Source of the DNA: G963674505 sp964575975
GTDB lineage: Bacteria > Desulfobacterota > Desulfobacteria > Desulfobacterales > SKZT01
Length of the DNA: 17,426 nucleotides
Assembly: GCA_964575975.1 (NCBI GenBank)
Contig: CAZNTU010000112.1
Coordinates: 1-17,426, forward strand
Direction: 5' to 3'
Of the stretch, positions 7,130-13,625 are shown piece by piece. Made by a program: the position numbers and the translations under genes. Within the stretch, counting starts at the first letter, position 1, and every line of letters begins with the position of its first letter. The notes under the pieces are model-generated. The model did not search any database, was not told the origin of the DNA, and saw nothing but the letters and a program-made list of their open reading frames with translations.

Positions 7130-8290
7130 CTACTTGACGAGACTCCAGGTTCCGTTTTCGATTTTGACCATCACGAAGGCGTCTTGGGAGAGTCCGTTGT
7201 GTTCGGTTTCGGAGAAGTTGAACACGCCGGATATGCCCACCAGGTTCTGGATTTTCTCCAGGTTGTCCCTGATTTTGGCCTTGTCGCCGTTGGTGCCGGG
7301 AAGAGCCGCCTTGAGCATCATCATGGCGTCGTAGGCGTAGCCGCCGAATCCGGATACGGGCATTTGGAACTTTTCCTCGTAGTTTTTGATATAGTCGGCC
7401 AAGACTGCTTTCTGTGGATCGTCATCGGGGAGAAGGTTCGCCACGAGGATTTTTCCGGTGGGAAGAAGAATCCCATCGGCCGCGTCGCCCGCCAGTTCGA
7501 CGAATTTGGGACTTGCCACGCCATGGCTCTGGTACAGGGGAATTTTGATGTCGAGCTGTTTCACGTTTTTAGCCACCACAGCCGGGCCGGGGTTGGTGCC
7601 CCAGCATACGATGGCCTCGGGCTCGGCTTTGCGGATTTTGGTGAGCTGGGCTGTCATGTCCGTGTCCTGGGCGCCGAAACTTTCGGCTTGGGCGATCTCT
7701 ATGCCAAAAGAGGCGGCCTGTTCCTGGAGCTGAACTTTCCCGCTTTCCCCGAAAGCATTGGCGACGGTAAGAATGCCGATCTTCTTGATTCCGTTGTCCT
7801 TCATGTGCTGATAAACCGTCGCCACCGCCAGCACGTCGCTCTGCGCGGTCTTGAAGACCCACTTTTTCACGGGGGTCGTAATGGCGACGCCGGCGGCGCA
7901 ACTGATCATGGGAACCTGGGCGCCCTCGACGGGGTTGACGACGGCGAGCGAGGTCGGGGTGTTGCTGGGGCCGACGATCGCGATGACGTTGTCCTTGTTG
8001 ATCAGCTTGTTGACGTTGGTCAGGGCGCGGGTGGGGTCGCCCTCGGTGTCGTAGATGACGCCCTCGAGCATCTTGCCGTCGATTCCGCCCGCCGCGTTGA
8101 TTTGCTCGATGGCCATCTCCATGCTTCTTTTTTCCGGGTCGCCCAAAAAGGAGGCCGGTCCCGTCACGGAAAAAAGCCCTCCGATTTTGTAGGTGTCCGC
8201 CCCGAAGGCCGGACAGGAAAACAGTAGCGCCCCGACAAAAACCAAGGTTGCCGCCAGGGTTCTTTTTCTTGAAAGCATCTTTCGCATCAT
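7130..8290 (-). CDS. livK: Periplasmic substrate-binding protein, Liv type (LivK)
   Basis: A 386-residue Leu/Ile/Val-binding-type receptor (periplasmic binding protein fold I). It has a classical signal peptide: basic MMRKMLSRKR, a hydrophobic stretch to about residue 25, and a likely cut after AFGA. A Cys in LFSC is a poor lipobox, so a soluble periplasmic protein is favoured. The mature part begins DTYKIGGLFSVTGPASFLG, typical of the family, with AMEQINAAGG-like and GPSNTPT segments that contribute to the ligand site. This ATG was chosen because AGGAGG lies 7 nt upstream; the frame continues further upstream without such support. It is 51 nt downstream of the ACT gene and delivers substrate to LivHMGF. 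The actual ligand is not evident. Confidence 0.92.
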   Translation of the reverse strand: MMRKMLSRKRTLAATLVFVGALLFSCPAFGADTYKIGGLFSVTGPASFLGDPEKRSMEMAIEQINAAGGIDGKMLEGVIYDTEGDPTRALTNVNKLINKDNVIAIVGPSNTPTSLAVVNPVEGAQVPMISCAAGVAITTPVKKWVFKTAQSDVLAVATVYQHMKDNGIKKIGILTVANAFGESGKVQLQEQAASFGIEIAQAESFGAQDTDMTAQLTKIRKAEPEAIVCWGTNPGPAVVAKNVKQLDIKIPLYQSHGVASPKFVELAGDAADGILLPTGKILVANLLPDDDPQKAVLADYIKNYEEKFQMPVSGFGGYAYDAMMMLKAALPGTNGDKAKIRDNLEKIQNLVGISGVFNFSETEHNGLSQDAFVMVKIENGTWSLVK

Positions 8291-8341
8291 GGTTGTTCCT
8301 CCTTTTCGAGTCTGGGTTAAAAGAACAATTGCATAGAACAA

Positions 8342-8773
8342 TTACATCGTGTAAAGCCGATTGCCGTCGATCACTTTGATGCCGTTTTCGGAAAGAACGC
8401 TCAACGCCTTGTCCGTTTTGTCGAAACGGAAAATCATTACGGCGTTGCTCCCGCTCTGTTGAACGAACGCGTACATGTATTCCACGTTGATGTTCGATTG
8501 AAACAAAAGGTTGAGGATTTTATGGAGTCCGCCCGGACGGTCCTCCACCTCCACGGCGACCACGTTGGTCTTTCCGACGGTGAATCCCCCTTTTTTAAGA
8601 GCTTCCTTGGCCTTTTCGTTGTCGTCGACGATCAGTCGAAGCACCCCGAAATCGGAGGTGTCGGCCAGGGAAAGAGCCCGGATGTTGACGTCCGCCTCCG
8701 CCAGAATGGCCGAGACCTCGGCGAGACGTCCGGCCCTGTTTTCCAGAAAAACGGATATTTGTTCCGCTCGCAT
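8342..8773 (-). CDS. Tandem ACT-domain protein
   Basis: A 143-residue stand-alone protein of two ACT domains, roughly residues 3-68 (SVFLENRAGRLAEVSAILAE) and 71-137 (VAVEVEDRPGGLHKILNLLF). Both begin with the beta-strand then R/P-GxL helix pattern that binds amino acids at ACT dimer interfaces. No catalytic or DNA-binding domain is fused to it. The ATG has AGGAGG 6 nt upstream, and the gene lies 38 nt after paaK and 51 nt before livK. ACT proteins in PaaK/Liv clusters are plausibly ligand sensors for the transported or activated acid; that role is an inference from context. Confidence 0.9.
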   Translation of the reverse strand: MRAEQISVFLENRAGRLAEVSAILAEADVNIRALSLADTSDFGVLRLIVDDNEKAKEALKKGGFTVGKTNVVAVEVEDRPGGLHKILNLLFQSNINVEYMYAFVQQSGSNAVMIFRFDKTDKALSVLSENGIKVIDGNRLYTM

Positions 8774-8811
8774 GCTTGCCTCCTTGATTTTTTCGCGTTT
8801 CGCGTTTTGCG

Positions 8812-10113
8812 TTATATCTTTCGCTTGTCGATCACTCGCACGGCCTTGCCTTCGCTTCGGGCGATGGCCTTGGATTCCACCAGCTTCACCTTGGCGGACA
8901 CGCCCAAGTAGTCCTTGATGTTCTTGGAAATCTTGCTCTCGATGCCTTGGAGCACCCTGACCTCGTCGGAGAAAGCCTTTTCTCCAAGTTCCACGTTGAT
9001 CGTGAGGGTGTCCAGATTGCCCACGCGATCGACGATCAACTGGTAGTGGGGTTCGACTTCCTCCATTTCCATGAGAACGCTTTCGATCTGGGACGGGAAC
9101 ACGTTTACGCCCCTGATGATCAGCATGTCGTCGGTTCTTCCGCTGACGCGGTTCATGCGCACCATGTTTCGTCCGCATATGCAGGGTTCCGGATTCAAGG
9201 AGGTGATGTCGCGGGTTCTGTAGCGGATGACGGGGAAGGCTTCCTTGGTGATGGTGGTGAAGACCAGTTCGCCGGTTTCTCCGTATGGGAGCGCCTGGCC
9301 GGTATCCGGACTGATGATTTCGGGGATGAAGTGGTCCTCGAAAATATGGAGTCCCTTTTTGGCCTCGTGGCATTCGATGGCCACGCCGGGACCCATGACC
9401 TCGCTGAGGCCATAGATATCGACGGCGGTCATGCCGGTCTTCTTCTCGATCTCGCCCCGCATCTTTTCCGACCACGGCTCGGCGCCGAATATGCCGAACT
9501 TGAAGCTCAAATCGCGGAAATCGACGCCGAGTTCCTCCGCGACCTCGGTCAGATGGAGCGTGTAGGAGGGAGTCGCGGTCATAATGGTGGGCTTGAAGTC
9601 CTTCATGATCACGATCTGGCGCTTGGTGTTGCCGCCGGAGACGGGAATCACGGAAGCGCCCAGTCTTTCCGCGCCATAATGGACTCCCAGGCCTCCCGTG
9701 AAGAGGCCGTAGCCGTAGGCATTGTGGATGATGTCGCCTCTCGCGCCCCCGCCAGCCGCCAGCGCGCGGGCCATGAGGCACGCCCAAGTGGAGATGTCCC
9801 TGGCGGTGTATCCCACGACAGTGGGTTTTCCCGTGGTACCGGAGGAGGCGTGAATGCGAACCACTTGGTCCATGGGAACAGCGAACATGCCGAACGGGTA
9901 GTTGTCCCTGAGATCCTGCTTGGTGGTGAAGGGAAGCTTTTGAATGTCCTCCAAAGTATTAATGTCCGAGGGCTTCACGCCTGCTTCCTGGTATTTTTGC
10001 CTGTAGAACGGAACTGTGGCGTACGCGCGCTCGACGGTGGCCTTGAGCCGTCTCAGTTGTATGGCTGCGAGAGCCTCGCGCGGCAGCGTTTCGAATTCCA
10101 TGTCGAAGATCAT
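8812..10113 (-). CDS. paaK: Phenylacetate-CoA ligase
   Basis: A 433-residue AMP-forming aryl-acid CoA ligase (ATP + acid + CoA to acyl-CoA + AMP + PPi), at full family length. Motifs in order: VPFYRQKY near 34-41, NYPFGMFAVP, the intact P-loop SSGTTGKPT (90-98), YGLSEVMGPG, GETGELVFTTI, RYRTRD, CICGRN and GRTDDMLIIRGVNVFP, which leads into the mobile C-terminal subdomain. The ATG is preceded by GGAG 11 nt upstream; Met5 is an alternative start. It is the first structural gene of the operon with ACT and livK, behind a long leader. PaaK homologues in anaerobes activate phenylacetate, indoleacetate or other aryl acids; the substrate here is not determined. Confidence 0.93.
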   Translation of the reverse strand: MIFDMEFETLPREALAAIQLRRLKATVERAYATVPFYRQKYQEAGVKPSDINTLEDIQKLPFTTKQDLRDNYPFGMFAVPMDQVVRIHASSGTTGKPTVVGYTARDISTWACLMARALAAGGGARGDIIHNAYGYGLFTGGLGVHYGAERLGASVIPVSGGNTKRQIVIMKDFKPTIMTATPSYTLHLTEVAEELGVDFRDLSFKFGIFGAEPWSEKMRGEIEKKTGMTAVDIYGLSEVMGPGVAIECHEAKKGLHIFEDHFIPEIISPDTGQALPYGETGELVFTTITKEAFPVIRYRTRDITSLNPEPCICGRNMVRMNRVSGRTDDMLIIRGVNVFPSQIESVLMEMEEVEPHYQLIVDRVGNLDTLTINVELGEKAFSDEVRVLQGIESKISKNIKDYLGVSAKVKLVESKAIARSEGKAVRVIDKRKI

Positions 10114-10170
10114 CTGGTTTCATTCTCCTTTCAAACTGTTAGCCTTGCAAACCGATAGGCTGAAAAATCG

Positions 10171-10206
10171 AAAAGGGCTGAAGGTATTCAAACCCACAGC
10201 CCTTTT
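10171..10206 (-). terminator. Terminator-like hairpin in the paaK leader (possible attenuator)
   Basis: On the minus strand, AAAAGGGCTG and CAGCCCTTTT form a perfect 10-bp stem around a 16-nt loop, followed by CGATTTTTC, a broken U-rich tail. It sits 57 nt upstream of the paaK start codon and about 250 nt downstream of the predicted transcription start. That position suits an attenuator better than a terminator for the upstream crotonase gene, because the promoter lies between them. The U-tract is imperfect, so strength is uncertain. Confidence 0.5.
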
Positions 10207-10281
10207 CATCGACACCGCAGGTTCGTTCCGGGTTATCGTCTACCCACGGTCGCTGTTTTCAATTATCGATTCAGCTTTTGA

Positions 10282-10368
10282 TTACCTTGCCCGCCCATGG
10301 GTAGACCTTCTAAAGGAGAGGTCCCCGAAAAAGCCGCCAAGGCAAAAAACGAAAATCCGAACCTTCAT
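10282..10368 (-). CDS. Putative Phe-rich leader peptide upstream of paaK
   Basis: A 28-codon ORF starting MKVRIFVFCLGGFFGDLSF with five Phe in the first 19 residues (positions 6, 8, 13, 14, 19). Its ATG has AAGGAA about 9-10 nt upstream, so it could be translated. It lies between a consensus promoter (10465-10493) and a terminator-like hairpin (10171-10206), the layout of amino-acid attenuation leaders such as pheA and pheS. The downstream operon encodes an ACT protein and an amino-acid-type transporter. Against it: the stop codon is about 75 nt before the hairpin, I found only short (5-bp) alternative pairings for an antiterminator, and the region is T-rich, which favours Phe codons by chance. 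Confidence 0.35.
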   Translation of the reverse strand: MKVRIFVFCLGGFFGDLSFRRSTHGRAR

Positions 10369-10444
10369 TTTTTTCTGTTCCTTGCGTTTCCTGTCCCTTG
10401 CTTGGGATGCGACACGGTCGAAAATCGTCAATGAAAATAAATGC

Positions 10445-10472
10445 TTGACAAACCGTGACCGGGATTTATAAC
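10445..10472 (+). promoter_or_regulatory. Plus-strand sigma70-like promoter antisense to the crotonase gene
   Basis: TTGACA (10445-10450), a 16-nt spacer and TATAAC (10467-10472). It would fire rightward into the 3' end of the minus-strand crotonase gene, where no plus-strand gene is visible. It shares its -10 bases with the leftward paaK promoter, so the match may be a by-product of the local dyad symmetry. Confidence 0.35.
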
Positions 10473-10493
10473 GGACATCGTATAGGCTGTCAA
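10465..10493 (-). promoter_or_regulatory. Strong sigma70-like promoter of the paaK-ACT-livK operon
   Basis: On the minus strand, TTGACA (10488-10493), exactly 17 nt, then TATAAA (10465-10470). This is near-perfect consensus and the best promoter in the window. Predicted start is near 10458, giving a leader of about 345 nt before paaK. It begins only 11 nt after the crotonase stop codon, separating that gene from the operon. Confidence 0.65.
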
Positions 10494-10503
10494 GAAAAAA
10501 TAT

Positions 10504-11295
10504 TCAACCCTTCAACCCGCCCTTGAATGCGGGTTTGCGCTTTTCGAGGAATGCCGAGGTACCTTCGGCGGCGTCCTCGCTTGCGATGCAGACAGCGAAC
10601 GCGTCGGCCTCCAGGCGCAAACCGGTTTCCAAGTCCGCGTTCAGGCCGCAATTGATCGTCTCCTTTGCCGCGCGCACGGAAACTTTGCCTTTTGCCGCTA
10701 TTTTCTTCGCGGTTTCGAGGGCCTCGTCCCAAAGGACTTCGGGCCGGCAGACCTTGTTGATCATGCCGAACTTCATCGCGTCTGCCGCCGAAATCATTTC
10801 TCCCGTTAAAATCATCTCCTTGGCCCTGGCGGCGCCCACTAGCCGGGGAAGGCGCTGAGTGCCGCCGAACCCGGGGATGACCCCGAGGGTTATTTCGGGA
10901 AGGCCCAGCATGGCGGTTTCCGAGGCATAGGCGAAATCGCACGCGAGCACGATTTCGGCCCCGCCGCCCAGAGCGTATCCGTTGACGGCCGCGATCACCG
11001 GAATCGGAAGACTCTGCAGCCTGCCGATCGCCCTCTGGCCCTTCTCGGCGAACAACTTGGCGCTCAGCGGGTTGCACGCGGCGATCTCCCCGATGTCCGC
11101 TCCCGCCACGAAAGCCTTTTCCCCCGCTCCCGTCAGGATCAGGACGCGCACGGCCTCGTTTTCGACAATTCGGTCCAGTGCCTCGGAAAACTCGTCGAAA
11201 AGGGCGTCGCTTAAAGCGTTCAGCGACTTCGGACGGTTGAAGGTTATCCATGCGACGTCCTCTTCCACAACGAATGTGATATATTTGTATTCCAT
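10504..11295 (-). CDS. Enoyl-CoA hydratase/isomerase (crotonase family)
   Basis: A 263-residue crotonase-fold protein, the typical length of a soluble enoyl-CoA hydratase. Both catalytic glutamates of hydratases are present: Glu114 in LGGGAEIVLACDF and Glu134 in GLPEITLGVIPGFGGTQRL. The oxyanion-hole segments are AFVAGADIGE (61-70) and GYALGGGAE. This favours a true hydratase acting on a short-chain or aromatic-pathway enoyl-CoA over an isomerase-only member. The ATG has AGGAGG 6 nt upstream and a promoter-like sequence about 25 nt above the start. It has its own promoter and no co-directional partner in the same unit, but could act on acyl-CoAs made by the nearby PaaK pathway. Confidence 0.93.
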   Translation of the reverse strand: MEYKYITFVVEEDVAWITFNRPKSLNALSDALFDEFSEALDRIVENEAVRVLILTGAGEKAFVAGADIGEIAACNPLSAKLFAEKGQRAIGRLQSLPIPVIAAVNGYALGGGAEIVLACDFAYASETAMLGLPEITLGVIPGFGGTQRLPRLVGAARAKEMILTGEMISAADAMKFGMINKVCRPEVLWDEALETAKKIAAKGKVSVRAAKETINCGLNADLETGLRLEADAFAVCIASEDAAEGTSAFLEKRKPAFKGGLKG

Positions 11296-11319
11296 AGGTT
11301 TCCTCCTTGGCTTTTTCTA

Positions 11320-11348
11320 TTTATACCAAAGTCTGCGCAAATGTCGAA
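11320..11348 (-). promoter_or_regulatory. sigma70-like promoter for the crotonase gene
   Basis: On the minus strand, TTCGAC (11343-11348), a 17-nt spacer and TATAAA (11320-11325), 25 nt upstream of the ATG. The -10 is strong and the -35 weak. Confidence 0.5.
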
Positions 11349-11424
11349 GATCGTTCGTCCTCCAAACGTCCGACCCGTCCTACTGGTCCGACCTGTCCCC
11401 GACACAAACAATTGCTCGAATCTA

Positions 11425-11459
11425 CGGTAGCGCCGCCTTCCACGGCGGCGCGGCGCCCC
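11425..11459 (+). repeat. Dispersed palindromic element, copy 4
   Basis: Same orientation as copy 1. 11426-11459 is a 34-nt exact reverse-complement match to 370-403, the longest identity between copies. It lies 16 nt beyond the 3' end of the transporter pseudogene. Confidence 0.8.
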
Positions 11460-11475
11460 GATGCCCTGGCGGCTT

Positions 11476-12159
11476 TCATTGAGACCTCATGCTTCGTTGC
11501 GAGCGGCCGGGCCCTGGGTCTAAGCGGAGCTTTTTTTCGCCGGAGGCTACCAGATAGATCGCCGGCAGAATCAGCCCCCCTCCGACCGCGTCCGCAGGTC
11601 CGACTCTTTCGCCGAAGATCGCCCAGGCCAAAACGGCCGCAACGATGGGTTCTCCGAGCAGGCTCACCGCGATGGCGCTCGCGGAAAACCACCTCAGAGC
11701 GTAGTTGTAGCTGGTGTGACCCACCAGTTGGGTTATCAGGGCCATCGCCTAGAACGCTGCGACGGTCCGGCCGGAAAAGCCCCTGAATTGCAATCCGAGG
11801 CCTAAAACCAATGCCCATAGAATAACGCCCGCGCTCGCGTAGCAGACGGTGATGTACGAGATCAGGGAAAGCTTTTTCCGGAGATTTCGCCCGAGCAAAA
11901 GATAGAAAGCCGCGCACACGCTTCCAAGAAGGGCCAGGAAAAGGCACGAGAGCATGGCGGTCAGAAGATCTTTCGCGGACAGGCCCGAAAGTTCGTCCCT
12001 CGCGGTCCAAATCGCCGCCGGAACCAGGACCAGCGACGCCAAGCCCCCCCTGTAGGCCGCGACGGTCAACGCGGGAGCGTCGGCCGCCCGAGCGAACACC
12101 GCTCCGGTGGACACGGCCAGAACGCCCGTCAGCAGAGTAATCGATGGGTTGATGCGCAT
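11476..12159 (-). pseudogene. Decayed EamA/DMT-family transporter
   Basis: Two blocks in one frame, split by a TAG at 11749-11751, together read as a drug/metabolite (EamA) transporter. The first (12159-11752) starts MRINPSITLLTGVLAVSTGA and has TVAAYRGG, the family's conserved end-of-helix-1 segment. The second has LVGHTSYNYALRWFSASAIAVSLLGEPIVAA, the diagnostic C-terminal EamA half. The TAG sits where a hydrophobic residue (often Leu) is expected. There is also an apparent in-frame internal deletion: at about residues 75-78 (SCLFLALLGSVCAAF) the sequence jumps from the third helix to the repeat-2 start, missing roughly 70-80 residues against the usual ~300-residue family. Downstream helices are otherwise well preserved, so decay looks recent. 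The start is uncertain and no good Shine-Dalgarno was seen. Confidence 0.8.
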
Positions 12160-12191
12160 TGCTCGATCATGTGTTGCCGTTCGCGCCAAAC

Positions 12192-12225
12192 AAGAAGGCA
12201 GGGCCGTATGAAGCCCTGCCTTCTT
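12192..12225 (-). terminator. Terminator hairpin downstream of the dodecin gene
   Basis: Perfect 13-bp stem AAGAAGGCAGGGC / GCCCTGCCTTCTT around an 8-nt loop, about 90 nt past the dodecin stop. On the minus strand the tail is CTTGTTTGG, on the plus strand TTCTTTTG, so it could act in both directions. It also separates the dodecin from the transporter pseudogene. Confidence 0.7.
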
Positions 12226-12315
12226 TTGAATATCGCACTGCCGAAATTCATGCCGGCTGTTTGGGCATGGAAAATGGTTTGGTTGCAAAAATCGAATCAA
12301 ACAAGCGCGGACCAA

Positions 12316-12525
12316 TCAGCCTTCCAGTTTGAACGAGATGTTTACGCGCGCCCTGTAAGCCTTGACCTTGCCATCCTCGACCTTCATGTCGAGCTTGGTG
12401 ACCTCCGCGACTCTAAGGTCCCTCAACGATTTGCCCGCGGCTTCGACCGCTTTCGCCGCCGCTTCTTCCCACGAGGTGGGACTGGTACCGACCACTTCGA
12501 TAATCTTGTACACACTTTCGGTCAT
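12316..12525 (-). CDS. Dodecin family flavin-binding protein
   Basis: A 69-residue protein matching the dodecin family in length and pattern: MTESVYKIIEVVGTSPTSWEEAAAKAVEAA, then a helix and KLDMKVEDGKVKAYRARVNISFKLEG. The Trp in the TSWEEA segment is the one that stacks on the bound flavin in characterised dodecins. Dodecins form hollow dodecamers in the cytoplasm that store or buffer flavins. The ATG has AGGAGG 6 nt upstream. It appears monocistronic with a strong hairpin terminator downstream. A weak promoter-like TTGACT / TTAGCA pair with 17-nt spacing lies at 12723-12751. Confidence 0.93.
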   Translation of the reverse strand: MTESVYKIIEVVGTSPTSWEEAAAKAVEAAGKSLRDLRVAEVTKLDMKVEDGKVKAYRARVNISFKLEG

Positions 12526-12895
12526 CTCATTCCTCCTTTCTTTTGCAGTTGATGGTTAAAGAAACCTTTGATAGTCTTACTGCATTTCCGGGGGGAGACC
12601 CTCGAAAAATCGTGCTCTGTCGGACGCGTCGATTCTTTCCGCAACGGATTTTTATTGAAAGCCCGATGGCTGACTTTGCGACGTTCCGAGTAAATGGTTG
12701 TCGGCTCGGTATGTGTTTTGATTGCTAACACAAACCAAACGCAAAAGTCAAGGCGCAAAGTTGAGGGGACAGAGGTTAGGAGAATGGCATGTAAAAGAAA
12801 GAACCGAAAAAGGAACCGGACAAATTCCCCGTGATTGTGCCGTTATAATGCATTTTCCCGAATATCCGCCGAGGGCCGCATCCTTTCATTCTTTT
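12526..12895. other. Gene-free gap between dodecin and VapBC
   Basis: 370 bases without a supported gene; short frames on both strands look like noise. It should hold the dodecin promoter: the best candidate is TTGACT (12746-12751, minus strand), a 17-nt spacer and TTAGCA (12723-12728), which would give a leader of about 190 nt. A TATAAT on the plus strand (12844-12849) has no matching -35 and no gene behind it. Confidence 0.4.
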
Positions 12896-13291
12896 CTATC
12901 CGTGTTCATGCAAATCGAGGTGTTTCAAACCCTCTATTCCGTCGAAATGAGAGTCTAAAGCAAGAAGAGGCAGGTTTCGGCCTATGCATATTTGAGCGAT
13001 AAGGCAATCTGTAGATGGAATCGTCTTTCCTTTTTTTCTGAGGCTTTGCCAAAGTTTTCCTGCGGCTATGAAATCCTCGCGTCGCATATCGATATATCGA
13101 ATCGATCCAAAAACCGCCTGAATTTGAAATGTTTCGTTTGTCCTTAGCCCGTGAAAAATTTCCATCTCGACAATCCCGCAAGTCAAAACGCGGTCGTTTG
13201 CAAGAAGAATATCGAAAACGTCGCCTATGGCGCTTTTTTTATGCCGGAAATAATCGATCCAGACGGATGTATCCACAAGCGCGTCATTCAT
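12896..13291 (-). CDS. vapC: PIN-domain toxin, VapC family (second module)
   Basis: A 131-residue PIN-domain ribonuclease toxin. Metal-site acids are Asp7 (ALVDTSVWIDYFR), Glu44 (VEMEIFHGL), Asp95 (IPSTDCLIAQI) and Asp113 (LALDSHFDGI). The ATG overlaps the end of the antitoxin gene by 8 nt. The DTSVWID start and the STDCLIAQICI segment place it in a different VapC subgroup from the PIN protein at 5450-5869, so the two are not a recent duplication. Confidence 0.92.
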   Translation of the reverse strand: MNDALVDTSVWIDYFRHKKSAIGDVFDILLANDRVLTCGIVEMEIFHGLRTNETFQIQAVFGSIRYIDMRREDFIAAGKLWQSLRKKGKTIPSTDCLIAQICIGRNLPLLALDSHFDGIEGLKHLDLHEHG

Positions 13292-13505
13292 GGGTATTTT
13301 CGCTTTCTTTTATCTCCAATGCGCGCATCTCGTCCAGATCTCCCTCCCATTCTATTTCTCCGCGCCTTGATCGAAAAAGTTCGATTCTCTTGAGTCTCAC
13401 CCATTCGGCTACGGCACGGTTCACGGCCTCCGTTTTCGTTTTCGCGTCGGTAAAACGCATCAGATCGTTTAATGTGGCTTCGTCCAAATCGAGGGTCGTT
13501 CGCAT
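13284..13505 (-). CDS. vapB: VapB-type antitoxin (ribbon-helix-helix)
   Basis: A 73-residue antitoxin starting MRTTLDLDEATLNDLMRFTDAK, a ribbon-helix-helix DNA-binding region, followed by KTKTEAVNRAVAEWVR and the RGEIEWEGDLDEMR tail typical of VapB partners of PIN toxins. The ATG has GGAGG 5 nt upstream; an open frame extends 51 nt further but lacks such support. It is translationally coupled to vapC. A promoter with an overlapping GATC dyad lies just upstream, suggesting autoregulation. Confidence 0.9.
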   Translation of the reverse strand: MRTTLDLDEATLNDLMRFTDAKTKTEAVNRAVAEWVRLKRIELFRSRRGEIEWEGDLDEMRALEIKESENTHE

Positions 13506-13534
13506 GTTTGCCTCCGTGATCGTTTTTTTGTTTG

Positions 13535-13563
13535 ATCGTATGATCGCAGTCGTCATATGTCAA
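13535..13563 (-). promoter_or_regulatory. sigma70-like promoter and possible operator of vapBC
   Basis: On the minus strand, TTGACA (13558-13563), a 17-nt spacer and TACGAT (13535-13540), 29 nt upstream of vapB. An interrupted dyad GATC-GTAT-GATC overlaps the -10, a fitting place for the VapB(C) repressor to bind. Confidence 0.6.
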
Positions 13564-13599
13564 GATGCCAAGCGTCGTTTCAGGCGGACCGGACGCCCT

Positions 13600-13625
13600 C
13601 GCCGCCGTGGAAGGCGGCGCTACCG
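13600..13625 (-). repeat. Dispersed palindromic element, copy 5
   Basis: CGCCGCC-GTGGAA-GGCGGCG with outer CTACCG: a shorter copy in the same orientation as copy 2. It lies just upstream of the vapBC promoter. Confidence 0.8.

Noticed and set aside
8774..9787. Upstream extension of the ACT protein frame
   Set aside because: It overlaps paaK out of frame and is Arg/His-rich; the ACT protein starts at 8773, where AGGAGG is well placed.
10114..10460. T-box, c-di-GMP or cobalamin riboswitch in the paaK leader
   Set aside because: TGGGT near the hairpin and GGGCAAGG elsewhere loosely recall these classes, but the defining conserved cores (e.g. the GGTACCGCG part of the T-box) are absent.
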